From: an uncultured Bacteroidales bacterium
GTDB lineage: Bacteria > Bacteroidota > Bacteroidia > Bacteroidales > Paludibacteraceae
DNA length: 64,000 nucleotides
Direction: 5' to 3'
Assembly (NCBI GenBank): GCA_900316845.1
Contig: ONEG01000014.1
Coordinates: 56,878-120,877 of the forward strand
Of the stretch, positions 23,347-34,059 are shown piece after piece; the first letter of the stretch is position 1, and each line of letters opens with the position of its first letter. A program made the position numbers and the translations under genes. The notes under the pieces were generated by a model, which saw nothing but the letters and a program-made list of their open reading frames with translations, made no database searches and was not told the DNA's origin.

Positions 23347-25461
23347 ATGGCAGTAAAGTCGAAAGTAGAAAGTAAAAAGTCGAAAGACGAAGGCCCGAAA
23401 CATTTACCGATAGTGGCACGGGACCCGTATCTGGAGCCGTACGAGGGTGCGCTGCAAGCACGCGCCGAGTATGCCCTCCGCAAAGAGGCGGAGATCACCG
23501 GCGGACAAGATCTTGCGGATTGGGCAAGCGGATACCTGTATTTCGGATTACACCATGACCGCCACAACAAACAGTGGGTCATGCGCGAATGGGCACCGAA
23601 CGCCACGGCGATCTATATCAAGGGCGATATGAACGGATGGCAGAAAGACGAAGCCTACCGTCTGCAACCCATCGGTAACGGCGTCTGGGAAGCCAAAATG
23701 CCGGAGGACGCCATCAAGCATGAGCAGTTGTACAAGCTCCTCGTCGAATGGCAAGGCGGTTACGGCGAACGCATACCGAGTTACGTGCGCCGCGTGGTGC
23801 AGGACGAGCAGACGAAGATCTTCTCTGCGCAGGTATGGGACGAGCCCGAATACGAATGGAAGAACCGACAAACAAAGGGACAAAGGAGCAAAGTACAAAG
23901 TACAAAGGAAGCCCTCTTTATCTACGAGTGCCACATCGGTATGTCGTCCGAGCAGGAGAAAGTGAACTCGTATGAGGAGTTCCGCCGCGACGTACTGCCG
24001 CGTATCGCCAAACTCGGCTATAACTGCGTACAGATCATGGCGGTGCAGGAACACCCGTACTACGGTTCGTTCGGCTACCATGTATCGAACTTCTTCGCAG
24101 CCTCCAGCCGTTTCGGAACGCCGAACGAGCTCAAGGCGCTCATCGACGATATTCACGGCAGGGGCATGAAGGTGATTATGGACCTCGTTCACTCGCACGC
24201 GGTGAAGAACGAGTTGGAAGGTCTGGGTAACTTCGACGGCACGGGGTATCAGTATTTCCACGATGGTCCGCGGCGTGAGCACCCGGCATGGGACAGTCTC
24301 TGCTTCAACTACGGCAAGAACGAAGTGCTGCACTTCCTGCTCTCAAACTGCAAGTTCTGGATCGACGAGTATGACTTCGACGGTTTCCGCTTTGACGGCG
24401 TGACCTCGATGATTTATCTTTCGCACGGTTTAGGCGAGGACTTCAACGGGTACGGCAGCTATTTCAACGGCAACGAAGACGGCGATGCGATCATGTATCT
24501 GACGCTCGCTAACAAAGTGATCCATGAGGTAAAGCCCGATGCTATCACCATCGCAGAGGAGATGAGCGGCATGCCGGGTCTGGCAGCCAAGATAGAAGAC
24601 GGCGGCATGGGCTTCGATTACCGTCTGGCGATGGGTATTCCGGATTTCTGGATCAAGTATATCAAAGAGGTGAAGGACGAAGACTGGAAAGCCGGCCATA
24701 TACTCTACGAGATGACCAACCGCCGCGAGGACGAGAAGACCATCTCCTACGCGGAGAGCCATGACCAGGCACTGGTAGGCGACAAGACGATCATCTTCCG
24801 TCTCGTGGATTCCGACATGTACTGGCATTTCGAGCACGGCCATTCGACCTATATGGCAGACCGCGGTATAGCCCTGCATAAGATGATACGCCTTGTGACC
24901 GCCTCCACCATCAACGGTGGCTACCTGACCTTCATGGGGAATGAGTTCGGTCATCCGGAATGGATCGACTTCCCGCGTGAGGGTAACGGATGGAGCTATA
25001 AATACGCCCGGAGACAATGGGGGTTGGTAGATAACCCGAACTATTTCTTCTCGGACCTCAACCGCTTCGACGAGGCGATGATTCATCTGCTCAAGGAGCA
25101 CCTGCTGATCCAGAAACCGACCGCAGAAGAGAAGAAATACAACGTCGGCAACCACCTGCCATGGGTGATGAAATGGTGGGACAACGAGGGTGACCAGGTA
25201 GTGGCGTATTCGCGTGGCGATCTGCTGTTCATCTTCAACTGGAATGGTCAGAAGTCCTTCTCCGACTATGGTATCCTGGTGCCGGAAGGCAAGTACCAAG
25301 TGGTGCTCAATACGGACGCGAAGGAGTTTGCAGGCTTTGGCCTCGCGGACGACAGCGTAGAGCATTTCACGGTACACGACGACCTCTACGCCAAGGACGG
25401 CAAGGGATGGCTGAAGATGTACCTCCCGGCGCGCAGCGCGGTGGTTTTAAAGAGATGTTAA
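23347..25461 (+). CDS. glgB: 1,4-alpha-glucan branching enzyme (GH13)
   Basis: 704 aa. It introduces alpha-1,6 branches into glycogen. CBM48 is at about residues 60-170. The GH13 barrel follows, with nucleophile region DGFRFDGV (near 345), acid/base region AEEMSG (near 403) and ESHDQ (near 471); a beta domain is at the end. The length and motifs fit the eukaryote-like GH13_8 branch found in Bacteroidota. Two low-complexity insertions are encoded by 7-bp tandem repeats, at the N-terminus (KSKVESKKSK) and between CBM48 and barrel (KGQRSKVQSTK). No other glycogen gene is in the window. Confidence 0.96.
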   Translation: MAVKSKVESKKSKDEGPKHLPIVARDPYLEPYEGALQARAEYALRKEAEITGGQDLADWASGYLYFGLHHDRHNKQWVMREWAPNATAIYIKGDMNGWQKDEAYRLQPIGNGVWEAKMPEDAIKHEQLYKLLVEWQGGYGERIPSYVRRVVQDEQTKIFSAQVWDEPEYEWKNRQTKGQRSKVQSTKEALFIYECHIGMSSEQEKVNSYEEFRRDVLPRIAKLGYNCVQIMAVQEHPYYGSFGYHVSNFFAASSRFGTPNELKALIDDIHGRGMKVIMDLVHSHAVKNELEGLGNFDGTGYQYFHDGPRREHPAWDSLCFNYGKNEVLHFLLSNCKFWIDEYDFDGFRFDGVTSMIYLSHGLGEDFNGYGSYFNGNEDGDAIMYLTLANKVIHEVKPDAITIAEEMSGMPGLAAKIEDGGMGFDYRLAMGIPDFWIKYIKEVKDEDWKAGHILYEMTNRREDEKTISYAESHDQALVGDKTIIFRLVDSDMYWHFEHGHSTYMADRGIALHKMIRLVTASTINGGYLTFMGNEFGHPEWIDFPREGNGWSYKYARRQWGLVDNPNYFFSDLNRFDEAMIHLLKEHLLIQKPTAEEKKYNVGNHLPWVMKWWDNEGDQVVAYSRGDLLFIFNWNGQKSFSDYGILVPEGKYQVVLNTDAKEFAGFGLADDSVEHFTVHDDLYAKDGKGWLKMYLPARSAVVLKRC
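23354..23388 (+). repeat. 7-bp tandem repeat at the glgB start
   Basis: About five degenerate copies of AAGTCGA/AAGTAGA type right after the start codon. It adds a Lys/Ser-rich N-terminal extension. Its sequence is close to the tract in miaB. Confidence 0.85.
23869..23908 (+). repeat. 7-bp tandem repeat inside glgB
   Basis: Degenerate copies around AAAGTAC/CAAAGGA. In frame, in the linker before the conserved IYECHIGMSS segment. Confidence 0.8.
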
Positions 25462-25472
25462 ATCGAGATCCC

Positions 25473-25496
25473 GTAATTACGTAATAACGTAATCCC
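25473..25496. repeat. 8-bp tandem repeat between glgB and the thioredoxin-like gene
   Basis: Three imperfect copies: GTAATTAC, GTAATAAC, GTAATCCC. Nothing else was seen in this 53-bp gap. Confidence 0.85.
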
Positions 25497-25514
25497 GAAA
25501 AAAAGCAAACAACA

Positions 25515-26054
25515 ATGAAAAAGACTCTATTATTTATTTTCGCGGCGATGGTAATGGTTGGCTGCGGTAAGAAAGCTCAGGAATCGGAGAAGACTGCTAC
25601 GGACACCGTAGTGATCGTCGAAGAAGTGATGGTACAGACCGGTAATACAGCCGGCACATATTTTACGGATTTCACGGGTGTGACGCCGGAAGGCAAAGAG
25701 CTGTCGCTGAGCGAGTTGGTCGGCAAGACCGATTATGTGCTCTTGGATTTCTGGGCATCGTGGTGCGGTCCCTGCCGTCGTTTTGTGCCGGTACTCAAGG
25801 AGATCTACACCTCCATGCCGGAGGGCAGATTGCAGATCCTCTCTTGCTCCGTCGATCAAGAAGAGGCAGCTTGGCGCACGGCGCTGAGCGAAGAAGATAT
25901 GCCGTGGGTACAAGTGCGCGAAGATGAGGCGCATCCCTGCTCCGATAAATACGGTGTACAATTCATCCCTCATACCGTCCTCATCGACAGCGAGGGTACG
26001 ATCGTCGGCGTCAACCTCGAGGAACCCGAGATCCAGGAGATCTTATTTAATTGA
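25515..26054 (+). CDS. thioredoxin-like (TlpA/ResA-type) lipoprotein
   Basis: 179 aa. The lipoprotein signal MKKTLLFIFAAMVMVGC places it at the envelope. The thioredoxin fold carries the redox motif WCGPC (about residues 83-87) in LLDFWASWCGPCRRF and the cis-Pro region VQFIPHTVLI. Probably a thiol-disulfide reductase for exported proteins. The gene stands between glgB and nagB with repeat-bearing gaps on both sides, so it may be co-transcribed with them. Confidence 0.92.
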   Translation: MKKTLLFIFAAMVMVGCGKKAQESEKTATDTVVIVEEVMVQTGNTAGTYFTDFTGVTPEGKELSLSELVGKTDYVLLDFWASWCGPCRRFVPVLKEIYTSMPEGRLQILSCSVDQEEAAWRTALSEEDMPWVQVREDEAHPCSDKYGVQFIPHTVLIDSEGTIVGVNLEEPEIQEILFN

Positions 26055-26078
26055 TAATTGATAATTTATAATTGATAT
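26050..26078. repeat. 7-bp tandem repeat before nagB
   Basis: Four copies of ATTGATA/ATTTATA type. It covers the stop codon of the upstream gene and ends at the nagB start codon. Confidence 0.85.
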
Positions 26079-26888
26079 ATGCGAGTAATTATTGAACCTT
26101 CGTATGACCTGCTGAGTCAGTGGGCTGCGAACTATGTAGCAAAAAAAATTAATGAGTTTGATCCCAAAGAGAGCAAGCCTTTTGTGCTCGGTCTGCCGAC
26201 CGGTAGTTCGCCTCTGGGCATGTACAAAGCCCTTATCGAACTCAACAAGGCAGGCAAAGTGTCCTTCCGTAATGTGGTAACGTTCAATATGGACGAGTAC
26301 GTGAACCTGCCCGAAGAGCACCCGGAGAGCTATCACAGCTTCATGTGGAATAACTTCTTCAGCCATATCGACATCCGCAAAGAGAACGTGAATATCCTTA
26401 ACGGTAACGCCGAAGATCTCGCAGCCGAGTGTGCGCGTTACGAAGAGCGAATCCGTAATATCGGCGGCATCCATCTCTTCCTCGGCGGCATCGGTCCTGA
26501 CGGACATATCGCCTTCAACGAACCGGGTTCGTCGCTGAGCAGCCGCACCCGTAAGAAAGAGCTGACAACCGATACCATCATCGCTAACAGCCGATTCTTC
26601 GACAACGACGTGAACAAAGTGCCGAAGACCGCTTTGACGGTAGGTGTAGGAACGGTGATGGACGCTAAAGAGGTGCTGATCATGGTTAATGGTCATAACA
26701 AAGCCCGTGCGTTGCAACACGCTATCGAGGAGCCGATCAGTCATATGTGGACCGTCTCTGCGCTGCAGATGCACCAACACGGTATCATCGTCTGCGACGA
26801 GGCTGCATGCGAAGAACTCAAAGTAGGAACGTTCAACTATTTCAAAGATATCGAGAAGAATAACCTCGATCCGAACACGCTGCTGTAA
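26079..26888 (+). CDS. nagB: glucosamine-6-phosphate deaminase
   Basis: Converts glucosamine 6-phosphate to fructose 6-phosphate and ammonia, linking amino-sugar breakdown to glycolysis. 269 aa, the usual length. Motifs: [15 protein letters not shown] (phosphate binding), FNMDEYVNL (catalytic Asp near residue 71), [17 protein letters not shown] (active-site His) and the allosteric-site C-terminus. The preceding gap is only a heptamer tract. It is followed by a hairpin terminator before susC. Confidence 0.97.
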   Translation: MRVIIEPSYDLLSQWAANYVAKKINEFDPKESKPFVLGLPTGSSPLGMYKALIELNKAGKVSFRNVVTFNMDEYVNLPEEHPESYHSFMWNNFFSHIDIRKENVNILNGNAEDLAAECARYEERIRNIGGIHLFLGGIGPDGHIAFNEPGSSLSSRTRKKELTTDTIIANSRFFDNDVNKVPKTALTVGVGTVMDAKEVLIMVNGHNKARALQHAIEEPISHMWTVSALQMHQHGIIVCDEAACEELKVGTFNYFKDIEKNNLDPNTLL

Positions 26889-26896
26889 CTCTTTTG

Positions 26897-26919
26897 CGTA
26901 CCCGATACGCTTTTGTTGT
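26897..26919 (+). terminator. terminator after nagB
   Basis: Stem GCGTA/TACGC with loop CCCGA followed by TTTTGTTGT. It separates nagB from the SusCD genes. Confidence 0.5.
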
Positions 26920-26942
26920 ATTGGTGGGGTCGAAATTATAAA

Positions 26943-29900
26943 ATGATGAAACACATTAATCTTAGAATCTTGTCAGTCCTGTTGCTTCTTGCAATGGGAT
27001 TGACTTGTTTTGCCCAGACTCATTTCTCAGGCATAGTGAAAGACACAGGCGGTGAGCCGCTTATAGGTGTAAGCGTTCTATGGGGAGAAAGTCAGGGAAC
27101 GAGTACAGACTTGAATGGCGAGTTCAGCATAGAGGCCCCGCAAGGAACCAAATTGACCTTCTCTTACATGGGTTTCCGTATGGTCTCCACCGTAGTGGGT
27201 GAGAACATGGTTATTACCATGGAGGAGGACGTGACGACCCTCGATGATGTCGTTGTCATCGGTTATGGAACCACGAGCCGGAAAGATCTGACGGGATCTG
27301 TTTCGTCCCTTAGTGGAGATGAAGTTCTGGCTGTTCCGGTAGCAGATGTGACGCAGGCTATACAAGGTCAGATAGCGGGTGTGAGTATCAGTACGCAGGA
27401 CGGAAGACCCGGTGCTAATGCGGCCATCCGTATCCGAGGAGGAGGTTCAATCACACAATCGAACGATCCGCTTTTTGTGGTAGACGGCGTGGTAGTGAGC
27501 GACATCAGCGATATACCGGCTGATAATATTGCCAGCATTGATGTGCTCAAAGATGCAGCTTCTACCGCTATCTATGGCGCCCGAGGTGCCAATGGTATTA
27601 TCTTAATCACCACCAAATGTTCGGATGGACAGCAGAAAGTGAAGATCAACTACAACATGTACTATCAGCTGAAGACCAACGCCCGTAAACTGCAAACGCT
27701 CAATGCGTATGATTATATAAGGTTCACGTGGGCGTACGCGCAGGCCTATGGCGACTCGTATGGAGATAACGTAGCCAAATATTTCGGTTTGGGTAGTGCG
27801 TATGGCAACCACTTGGAAGATTATCGTACTTTCAAAGTGCACGATTATGTGGACGAGGTAGTGGGTAATGCCGGCAGTTGGAATCACGACGTGACGCTCA
27901 GTGGCGGTACTTTATGGACCAAATACTATGCTGCTTTTAACTATTCAGACGATGGTGGCTTGTTGCGTAACACCGGTTTCACACGTTGGAATGCGAATAT
28001 CAAGGTGAGTCAGAAAATCTTGGAGAACTTGCATGTGGACGCTGATATCCGTTATACCGAGCGCAGTTACAAGGGCGTGAAGGATATGTACGAATTGGCG
28101 ACCTCTGCTTATTGGTTCCGCCCGATAGATGTGCCACTCGGCGAAGACAAAACCGCTTATTTCGGTAACGGTGATACCTATATGGAGTTATCCAATAGCC
28201 CGACGGCAGTCCTTAACAACTATCAGAATATCGTCAAGCGTATTCGTCTTACGGGTAATGTCGGACTTACATGGGTGCCTGTAAAAGGATTAACTGCCAA
28301 GACAGAGCTCTCCTTAGGCCGCTATTGGGATGAGACGAATTATTGGGACGGCGGACATTTCTTCGGCTTTACGACTGCTAAACTTACACAAGCTAAAGGT
28401 TCGAATTTCCGATGGACCACTACACTGGGCTATCAAGTACAAGGATTAGATGACGCGCATCGTCTGTCTTTCCTTGCGGGTAATGAATTGATTTCCGGAA
28501 AATCTTCCACCAGCCATATCTACGGATCCGGCTACCCTAAACAGTACGATTTGGATTTAGCGATGGCGCGTCTGTCTCTCACGGATCCGTCTATCGGTAA
28601 AGATGAGTTCGGTAATGTGATAGGCGTTCCTACTCGAACTCTATCTTGGTTCGGGCGTATTAACTATGATTTATTAGACCGATACCTGTTTACCGTCACT
28701 TTCCGTGCGGATGGTAGTTCTAAGTTCGCTCCTAAGCATCATTGGGGCTATTTCCCAGCAGCTGCTGCGGCTTGGCGTATCTCCGAAGAACCGTTCATGA
28801 GTGGCGCTTCCGGCTGGTTGGATAACCTCAAACTGCGTTTGTCATGGGGTATGTCCGGTTCGGATAATATCGATCCCTCTTTATGGCAGAACGGTCTATG
28901 GACGACCGCTGTAGTCACGATAGACGGTGTCCCGACGAACATCTACAAACCTACCGAACTGATGGGCAACAACGATCTCAAATGGGAAAAAACGATCAGC
29001 CGTAATATAGGTTTGGATTTCGGCTTTTGGAATGGTCGTTTACGGGGAACGATTGAGGGGTATTGTAATACGACCAAGGATATCCTGATGCGTGTGCCGG
29101 TTGATGCTACTACGGGGTATAGTTACCAATACCAGAATATCGGCAAGACCTCCAACAGAGGTGTGGAGATATCCTTGCATGCTGATCTGTATCGTTCTAA
29201 GGACCTGAAGATAGGTGTTAATATTACCTATAACTATAACAAGAATAATATTGACCAACTCTCTCCGGATGTCATAGCCGACACGCATACCAACTGGGGT
29301 TCAACCATGCGTAAACCATATTACGACTACGTCATTCGAAGTGGTCAACCCGTGGGGTCGATATATGGATTCATGAGTGACGGTTTCTATACGGTGGATG
29401 ATTTCGACATGGATATCTATAACGCCACCGGTACATGGCAGTTGCGCCCGGGTGTTCCCGATTTGGTGGATGTGACCAACTATGCTACCGGCGGGCAATT
29501 CAAGAACAAAGCGCAGAATGCTTTCCCAGGAATGGTGAAGTTCAAAGACACCAATAATGATGGGGTAGTCAATAATGACGACGCGACGATTATCGGTCAC
29601 GCTATGCCCGAACATACCGGTGGTTTCAATCTCTACTTGACTTGGAAAGGTTTGGATTTTGCAGCAGGTTTTGTATATCAGATTGGAGGAAGTGTGTATA
29701 ACGCCAATGCCATGTTTTCTATGATGGGTAACAAAGATAACTCGCTGGGTGCCAACCGTCTGTCATTCGTGGCTGATGCATGGAAGATGTACGATGTGAA
29801 CGCAGCCGGAGACCTTGTTCCAGTGACGGATCCGGAAGGCCTTCGGGATCTTAATGCCAACGCGCGTTATGGGCTTCCTTATTCGGAATATGGTATCGTC

Positions 29901-30176
29901 TCATCGGATTTTATTGAGGACGCCTCGTATCTGCGTCTGAACACACTCACCTTAGGTTATACCTTCCCGGATAAATGGATGCAGAAAGCCAAAATCAGCA
30001 AACTGCGCGTTTATTTCACAGGAGGAAACTTGTTCTGCATCGCCGGATATAAAGGACTCGACCCTGATGTGAACACCACTCCTGTTACCGGAGGTTTCCC
30101 AACGCCCGCGTACGACTACCTGTCTTATCCGAAAGCACGTACATTCACTTTTGGTCTTAACCTTTCATTCTTCTAG
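26943..30176 (+). CDS. SusC-type TonB-dependent outer-membrane transporter
   Basis: About 1077 aa from ATG 26943 (26946 is an alternative); the start is set by the signal peptide MMKHINLRILSVLLLLAMGLTCFAQ. Order: carboxypeptidase-D-like repeat (FSGIVKDTGGEPLIGVSVLW), TonB box/plug (DDVVVIGYGTTSRKDLTGSV, IRIRGGGSI), then the 22-strand barrel ending in an aromatic residue (FTFGLNLSFF). It imports oligosaccharides or peptides together with the SusD partner 5 bp downstream. No glycoside hydrolase, sigma/anti-sigma pair or hybrid sensor is adjacent, so the substrate cannot be predicted. Confidence 0.96.
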   Translation: MMKHINLRILSVLLLLAMGLTCFAQTHFSGIVKDTGGEPLIGVSVLWGESQGTSTDLNGEFSIEAPQGTKLTFSYMGFRMVSTVVGENMVITMEEDVTTLDDVVVIGYGTTSRKDLTGSVSSLSGDEVLAVPVADVTQAIQGQIAGVSISTQDGRPGANAAIRIRGGGSITQSNDPLFVVDGVVVSDISDIPADNIASIDVLKDAASTAIYGARGANGIILITTKCSDGQQKVKINYNMYYQLKTNARKLQTLNAYDYIRFTWAYAQAYGDSYGDNVAKYFGLGSAYGNHLEDYRTFKVHDYVDEVVGNAGSWNHDVTLSGGTLWTKYYAAFNYSDDGGLLRNTGFTRWNANIKVSQKILENLHVDADIRYTERSYKGVKDMYELATSAYWFRPIDVPLGEDKTAYFGNGDTYMELSNSPTAVLNNYQNIVKRIRLTGNVGLTWVPVKGLTAKTELSLGRYWDETNYWDGGHFFGFTTAKLTQAKGSNFRWTTTLGYQVQGLDDAHRLSFLAGNELISGKSSTSHIYGSGYPKQYDLDLAMARLSLTDPSIGKDEFGNVIGVPTRTLSWFGRINYDLLDRYLFTVTFRADGSSKFAPKHHWGYFPAAAAAWRISEEPFMSGASGWLDNLKLRLSWGMSGSDNIDPSLWQNGLWTTAVVTIDGVPTNIYKPTELMGNNDLKWEKTISRNIGLDFGFWNGRLRGTIEGYCNTTKDILMRVPVDATTGYSYQYQNIGKTSNRGVEISLHADLYRSKDLKIGVNITYNYNKNNIDQLSPDVIADTHTNWGSTMRKPYYDYVIRSGQPVGSIYGFMSDGFYTVDDFDMDIYNATGTWQLRPGVPDLVDVTNYATGGQFKNKAQNAFPGMVKFKDTNNDGVVNNDDATIIGHAMPEHTGGFNLYLTWKGLDFAAGFVYQIGGSVYNANAMFSMMGNKDNSLGANRLSFVADAWKMYDVNAAGDLVPVTDPEGLRDLNANARYGLPYSEYGIVSSDFIEDASYLRLNTLTLGYTFPDKWMQKAKISKLRVYFTGGNLFCIAGYKGLDPDVNTTPVTGGFPTPAYDYLSYPKARTFTFGLNLSFF

Positions 30177-30181
30177 GTCCT

Positions 30182-32293
30182 ATGAAAAGAACTATCTATA
30201 CTACATTGATATGTATGCTCGTCGGGATCTTTCCTGCCTGCCATGATTTTTTAGAAACCCACTCGGCATCTACGATGGACGGAGATTTTGTGACGTCATC
30301 CGAAGCGAATATACGCTTGGCAATGAGTGGTTTGTATGAGACTTGGCGTGATTGCGCGCAAAACAAAGTGTTCGGGGACGGACTATGGTACGGAGCCGAT
30401 GTACCCGGTTCGGACATCACACGACATCCCGAAGCATTCACTAACCAACCCGGGCGACATTGGCCCGAATGTCTCTATCAGAACGGAAACTATGCCTCAC
30501 AGTATGGCTTGCTGTCTTATCTAAAAGAGGACGATATCTTCGCCAGCCTCTATAAGATCATCGCCGTCTCCAACGCAATCACGGAGGCTGTCGAGGCAAG
30601 AGATGACTTCGAGTCCATGATTATCGGGAAACCTTCCGAGTTGGGGCAGTTATATGGAGAAGCGGTGGCTATGCGTGCCACTGCCTATCGCGAGTTGATC
30701 AAGAACTTCGGAGATGTACCCTTCAACAACAAGATTGGCGAGGTGGCGCAAGGATTGGTAGGACGAGACTGGATCTATGAGAAATGTCTGGAGGAGTTGC
30801 AGAAAGTGGAACCCGTCATGTATCCGGTGAATAACAAAAGCCGCTTCTCGCAGACCTATGTGGACGGTCTGATCGGGCGCATGGCTCTCGAAGCCGGAGG
30901 TTATCAGACTCGGCGCAACGATATAGAACGCAAAGATCTAAAAGGAAACGTCATTTCGTATGAGCCGTTAGGAACAGTCAATAATGATGCCACATATGCT
31001 CGTCGTTCCGATTGGCAGCGTTTTTATTCCCTCGCGAAAACATATTTCCAAAAAGCCTTTTCAGAGCATCTGGGAACGGCTGTTTTTCATGAGACAGACC
31101 CGCGTGCAGATGAGGCGAACGGACGAATATACAACAACCCTTACCAGTATTTTTTCCAGCAGATGATGGATGCTGATGGAATGTACGCAGACGAGTCGAT
31201 ATACGAATATCCCATGCAGCAAGGCATCGTCAATGATGCACGCCCGTACTCGTTCGGACGGCCTTCCAACGGCGGATCCAAGAACGCTTACCCCTGCAAA
31301 GCCTACGGGCAGGGACGCGTCAATCCCGCTTTCTATTACGGCGTCTTTGACCCGCAGGATAAACGACGAGACGTAGCCGTAACCGTCACAGGATCAGATG
31401 GAGCTGGTAACGAGAAACTGATCCCCTTTGTGCCCAACTCCAAAGCCAACGGTGGAGGACTCTCCTTCAATAAATGGGATGAGAACCGTCAAACCCATCC
31501 ATGGGTGAAAGCACAGCGAATGTCAGGTATCAACGGACCATACATGCGACTCTCGGAGATGTATCTCGGTTACGCAGAGGCTTGTGCCGCTTTGGGCGAC
31601 AACGGAGAAGCGCGTACCTATCTGGACTTGATTCGTAACCGCGCTTTCGGAGATGCCATAAAAGCCAAAACAGATGCTTTCATCGCTCAGGAAGGCTCAC
31701 TCCTCAATGCTATCATTCAGGAACGGGGATTTGAGTTCGCAGCGGAAGGGGACAGACGTTTCACCCTCATCCGTACAGGACTTCTGCCGGTGAAAATCAA
31801 ATATATCAAGGATCTGACGCGCGCGATGATTGACGGACTCAAAACGAACGGTTATTACACCTTTCAGAACGGCAATACGATCAGCGACACCGTCTATACC
31901 AAGATGGTGAACGGCCAAAAGGAGAAGGGTTACCGCCTTACGACCCAATGCCCCGAAGGACAAGAGGATGATCCGCTGCTCTACCCCGGATGGCGGGGAC
32001 AGAAGGATAACTGGGATGAATTAGGCTGCGCGTACAAAGGAGACACCTTGACCAATCTGGCTATAAAAGGACTCTTCAAATCGCTCAGTTCCAGTGAGAT
32101 AAGTGCTTTGAAAGCCGAGGGATACGAAGCACAGGCATGGGGAGCCGATATCGTCCAATATGAAGATGAGTATTACACATACCTCTTCTATGATTATGAC
32201 TATACCAAAGCGCCGATTTACCTCTGGCCTTTCACCCCGCAGATCCTCTCCACCGGAGGATTCAAAAATGGATACGGCTTCAAGAATGAGTAA
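30182..32293 (+). CDS. SusD/RagB-type surface lipoprotein
   Basis: 703 aa, long for the family (usually 500-650). Lipoprotein signal MKRTIYTTLICMLVGIFPAC, then the SusD N-terminal TPR region (YGEAVAMRATAYRELIKNFG) and the C-terminal segment LIRNRAFGDAI/RGFEFAAEGDRRFTLIRTG. It caps the SusC barrel and binds the ligand. It starts 5 bp after susC and the pair is one transcript. Confidence 0.95.
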   Translation: MKRTIYTTLICMLVGIFPACHDFLETHSASTMDGDFVTSSEANIRLAMSGLYETWRDCAQNKVFGDGLWYGADVPGSDITRHPEAFTNQPGRHWPECLYQNGNYASQYGLLSYLKEDDIFASLYKIIAVSNAITEAVEARDDFESMIIGKPSELGQLYGEAVAMRATAYRELIKNFGDVPFNNKIGEVAQGLVGRDWIYEKCLEELQKVEPVMYPVNNKSRFSQTYVDGLIGRMALEAGGYQTRRNDIERKDLKGNVISYEPLGTVNNDATYARRSDWQRFYSLAKTYFQKAFSEHLGTAVFHETDPRADEANGRIYNNPYQYFFQQMMDADGMYADESIYEYPMQQGIVNDARPYSFGRPSNGGSKNAYPCKAYGQGRVNPAFYYGVFDPQDKRRDVAVTVTGSDGAGNEKLIPFVPNSKANGGGLSFNKWDENRQTHPWVKAQRMSGINGPYMRLSEMYLGYAEACAALGDNGEARTYLDLIRNRAFGDAIKAKTDAFIAQEGSLLNAIIQERGFEFAAEGDRRFTLIRTGLLPVKIKYIKDLTRAMIDGLKTNGYYTFQNGNTISDTVYTKMVNGQKEKGYRLTTQCPEGQEDDPLLYPGWRGQKDNWDELGCAYKGDTLTNLAIKGLFKSLSSSEISALKAEGYEAQAWGADIVQYEDEYYTYLFYDYDYTKAPIYLWPFTPQILSTGGFKNGYGFKNE

Positions 32294-32328
32294 TAAGACT
32301 AAAAACGGACTTAAGTAAGACTCAAAAC

Positions 32329-32457
32329 GGTCTAATCCTAGACCATAGTAATACCCTTAACGCACTCTCGTCCTATCCATCCTTTAGACGTCGTCCATTA
32401 GATCAAATGTCATTTGACAATATTTTGCGTGGCACAGTTGGCACACTTGGCACACTT
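32329..32457. repeat. gene-free stretch with hairpins and a 9-bp tandem repeat
   Basis: 32294-32515 has no gene. It holds the hairpin GGTCTA-ATCC-TAGACC (32329-32344), the palindrome TCAAATG-T-CATTTGA (32404-32418), and three copies of GGCACAGTT/GGCACACTT (32431-32457). Confidence 0.7.
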
Positions 32458-32515
32458 TTAGTTTTCTACTTTTTTGAACCAAAAATGCAATTTTACGTCG
32501 TTTTTTGTTTAAATC

Positions 32516-32547
32516 CTTGCGTATCTCAAAAAAAAGCAGTAATTTTG
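32516..32547 (+). promoter_or_regulatory. promoter of cysS
   Basis: CTTG (32516-32519), 20 bp, TAATTTTG (32540-32547), 40 bp before the start codon. Confidence 0.8.
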
Positions 32548-32586
32548 CATGCAAAATTGTTTTTTAGACATTAGAAACTATATTTT

Positions 32587-34059
32587 ATGGAAATCTATAA
32601 TTCGCTAACTCGTTTCAAGGAGACTTTCAAGCCGCTGCACGAGGGTCACGTAGGCATGTACGTCTGCGGACCTACCGTGTACGGCGATGCGCATTTGGGA
32701 CATGCCCGTCCGGCAATCACGTTCGATGTGCTGTACCGGTATCTGCAGCATCTAGGCTATAAGGTGCGTTATGTGCGTAATATCACTGATGTAGGACACT
32801 TGGAGCACGATGCGGACGAAGGCGAAGATAAGATTGCTAAGAAAGCGCGCCTCGAGCAACTCGAGCCGATGGAGGTGGTGCAATACTACACCAACCGCTA
32901 CCACCGCGACATGGCGGCGCTGAACGTCCTCCCGCCGTCGATAGAGCCGCACGCAAGCGGACATATCATCGAGCAGATCGCTTTCGTGCAGAAGATTCTC
33001 GACCGCGGCTACGCGTATGTGTCAAACGGAAGCGTCTATATGGACGTCGAGAAATACGCCAAAGACTATCCGTACGGCAAGCTCTCCGGACGTAACCTCA
33101 ACGATATCGTTACCGAGACGCGTGAGTTAGACGGACAGGCAGAGAAGAAGCACTCTTACGACTTCGCGCTATGGAAGAAAGCCGCTCCGGAGCATATCAT
33201 GCATTGGCCATCGCCGTGGAGCGAAGGATTCCCCGGATGGCATATGGAGTGCTCCACGATGGGCACCAAGTACCTCGGTGAGCAGTTCGACATCCATGGC
33301 GGTGGTCTGGACCTGATCTTCCCGCACCACGAGGCGGAGATAGCGCAGTCCTGCGCAGCACTCGGGCATGAGTCCGTGCATTACTGGATGCATAACAACA
33401 TGATTACCATCGCCGGCAAGAAGATGGGTAAGAGTTATAATAACTTCATCACCCTGGAGCAATTCTTCTCGGGTGAGCACCCGCTCTTGTCAAAACCTTT
33501 CGGTCCGATGGTCATCCGTTTCTTCATCCTCCAGGCGCACTATCGCTCGACGGTGGACTTCTCTTCCGAAGCCCTCGAAGCAGCCGAGAAAGGTCTGCAA
33601 CGTATGCAGGAAGCGTACGCAAGATTGCTGAAGATCCCGTCTTCTGCGGCTACCAGTGTAGAGGTAGGCGGCTTGCGCCAACGCTGTGCTGAGGCTATGG
33701 ACGACGATCTCAACACGCCGTTTGTGATTGCAGCGCTGTTTGACAGCGTGAAGGCGATCAACACCGTTTGGGATGGCAAAGGAACCATTAGTGAGTCGGA
33801 TCTTGCCGAATTGCGTGATGTATGGAAAACCTTCGCGATTGATATCCTCGGTCTGCGTCTGGAGGAGGATGGCTCTTCCCTTCAGGGAGGAGACAAGAAG
33901 ATGAAGGCGTTCCACGGCGCCATCGACTTGTTGCTCGGTATCCGTCTGCAAGCCAAGCAGAACAAAGACTGGGCAACCTCCGATAAGATCCGTAACGAGC
34001 TGACGGCTCTCGGCTTCCAAATAAAGGACACCAAAGATGGCTTTGAGTGGTCTATATAG
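32587..34059 (+). CDS. cysS: cysteinyl-tRNA synthetase
   Basis: Charges tRNA-Cys. 490 aa class I synthetase with zinc-site region [19 protein letters not shown] (HIGH motif as HLGH), [19 protein letters not shown], and KMSKS loop as KMGKSYNN (near residue 280). The DALR-type anticodon part is at the C-terminus. Own promoter; the next gene's first possible start lies inside its 3' end. Confidence 0.97.
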   Translation: MEIYNSLTRFKETFKPLHEGHVGMYVCGPTVYGDAHLGHARPAITFDVLYRYLQHLGYKVRYVRNITDVGHLEHDADEGEDKIAKKARLEQLEPMEVVQYYTNRYHRDMAALNVLPPSIEPHASGHIIEQIAFVQKILDRGYAYVSNGSVYMDVEKYAKDYPYGKLSGRNLNDIVTETRELDGQAEKKHSYDFALWKKAAPEHIMHWPSPWSEGFPGWHMECSTMGTKYLGEQFDIHGGGLDLIFPHHEAEIAQSCAALGHESVHYWMHNNMITIAGKKMGKSYNNFITLEQFFSGEHPLLSKPFGPMVIRFFILQAHYRSTVDFSSEALEAAEKGLQRMQEAYARLLKIPSSAATSVEVGGLRQRCAEAMDDDLNTPFVIAALFDSVKAINTVWDGKGTISESDLAELRDVWKTFAIDILGLRLEEDGSSLQGGDKKMKAFHGAIDLLLGIRLQAKQNKDWATSDKIRNELTALGFQIKDTKDGFEWSI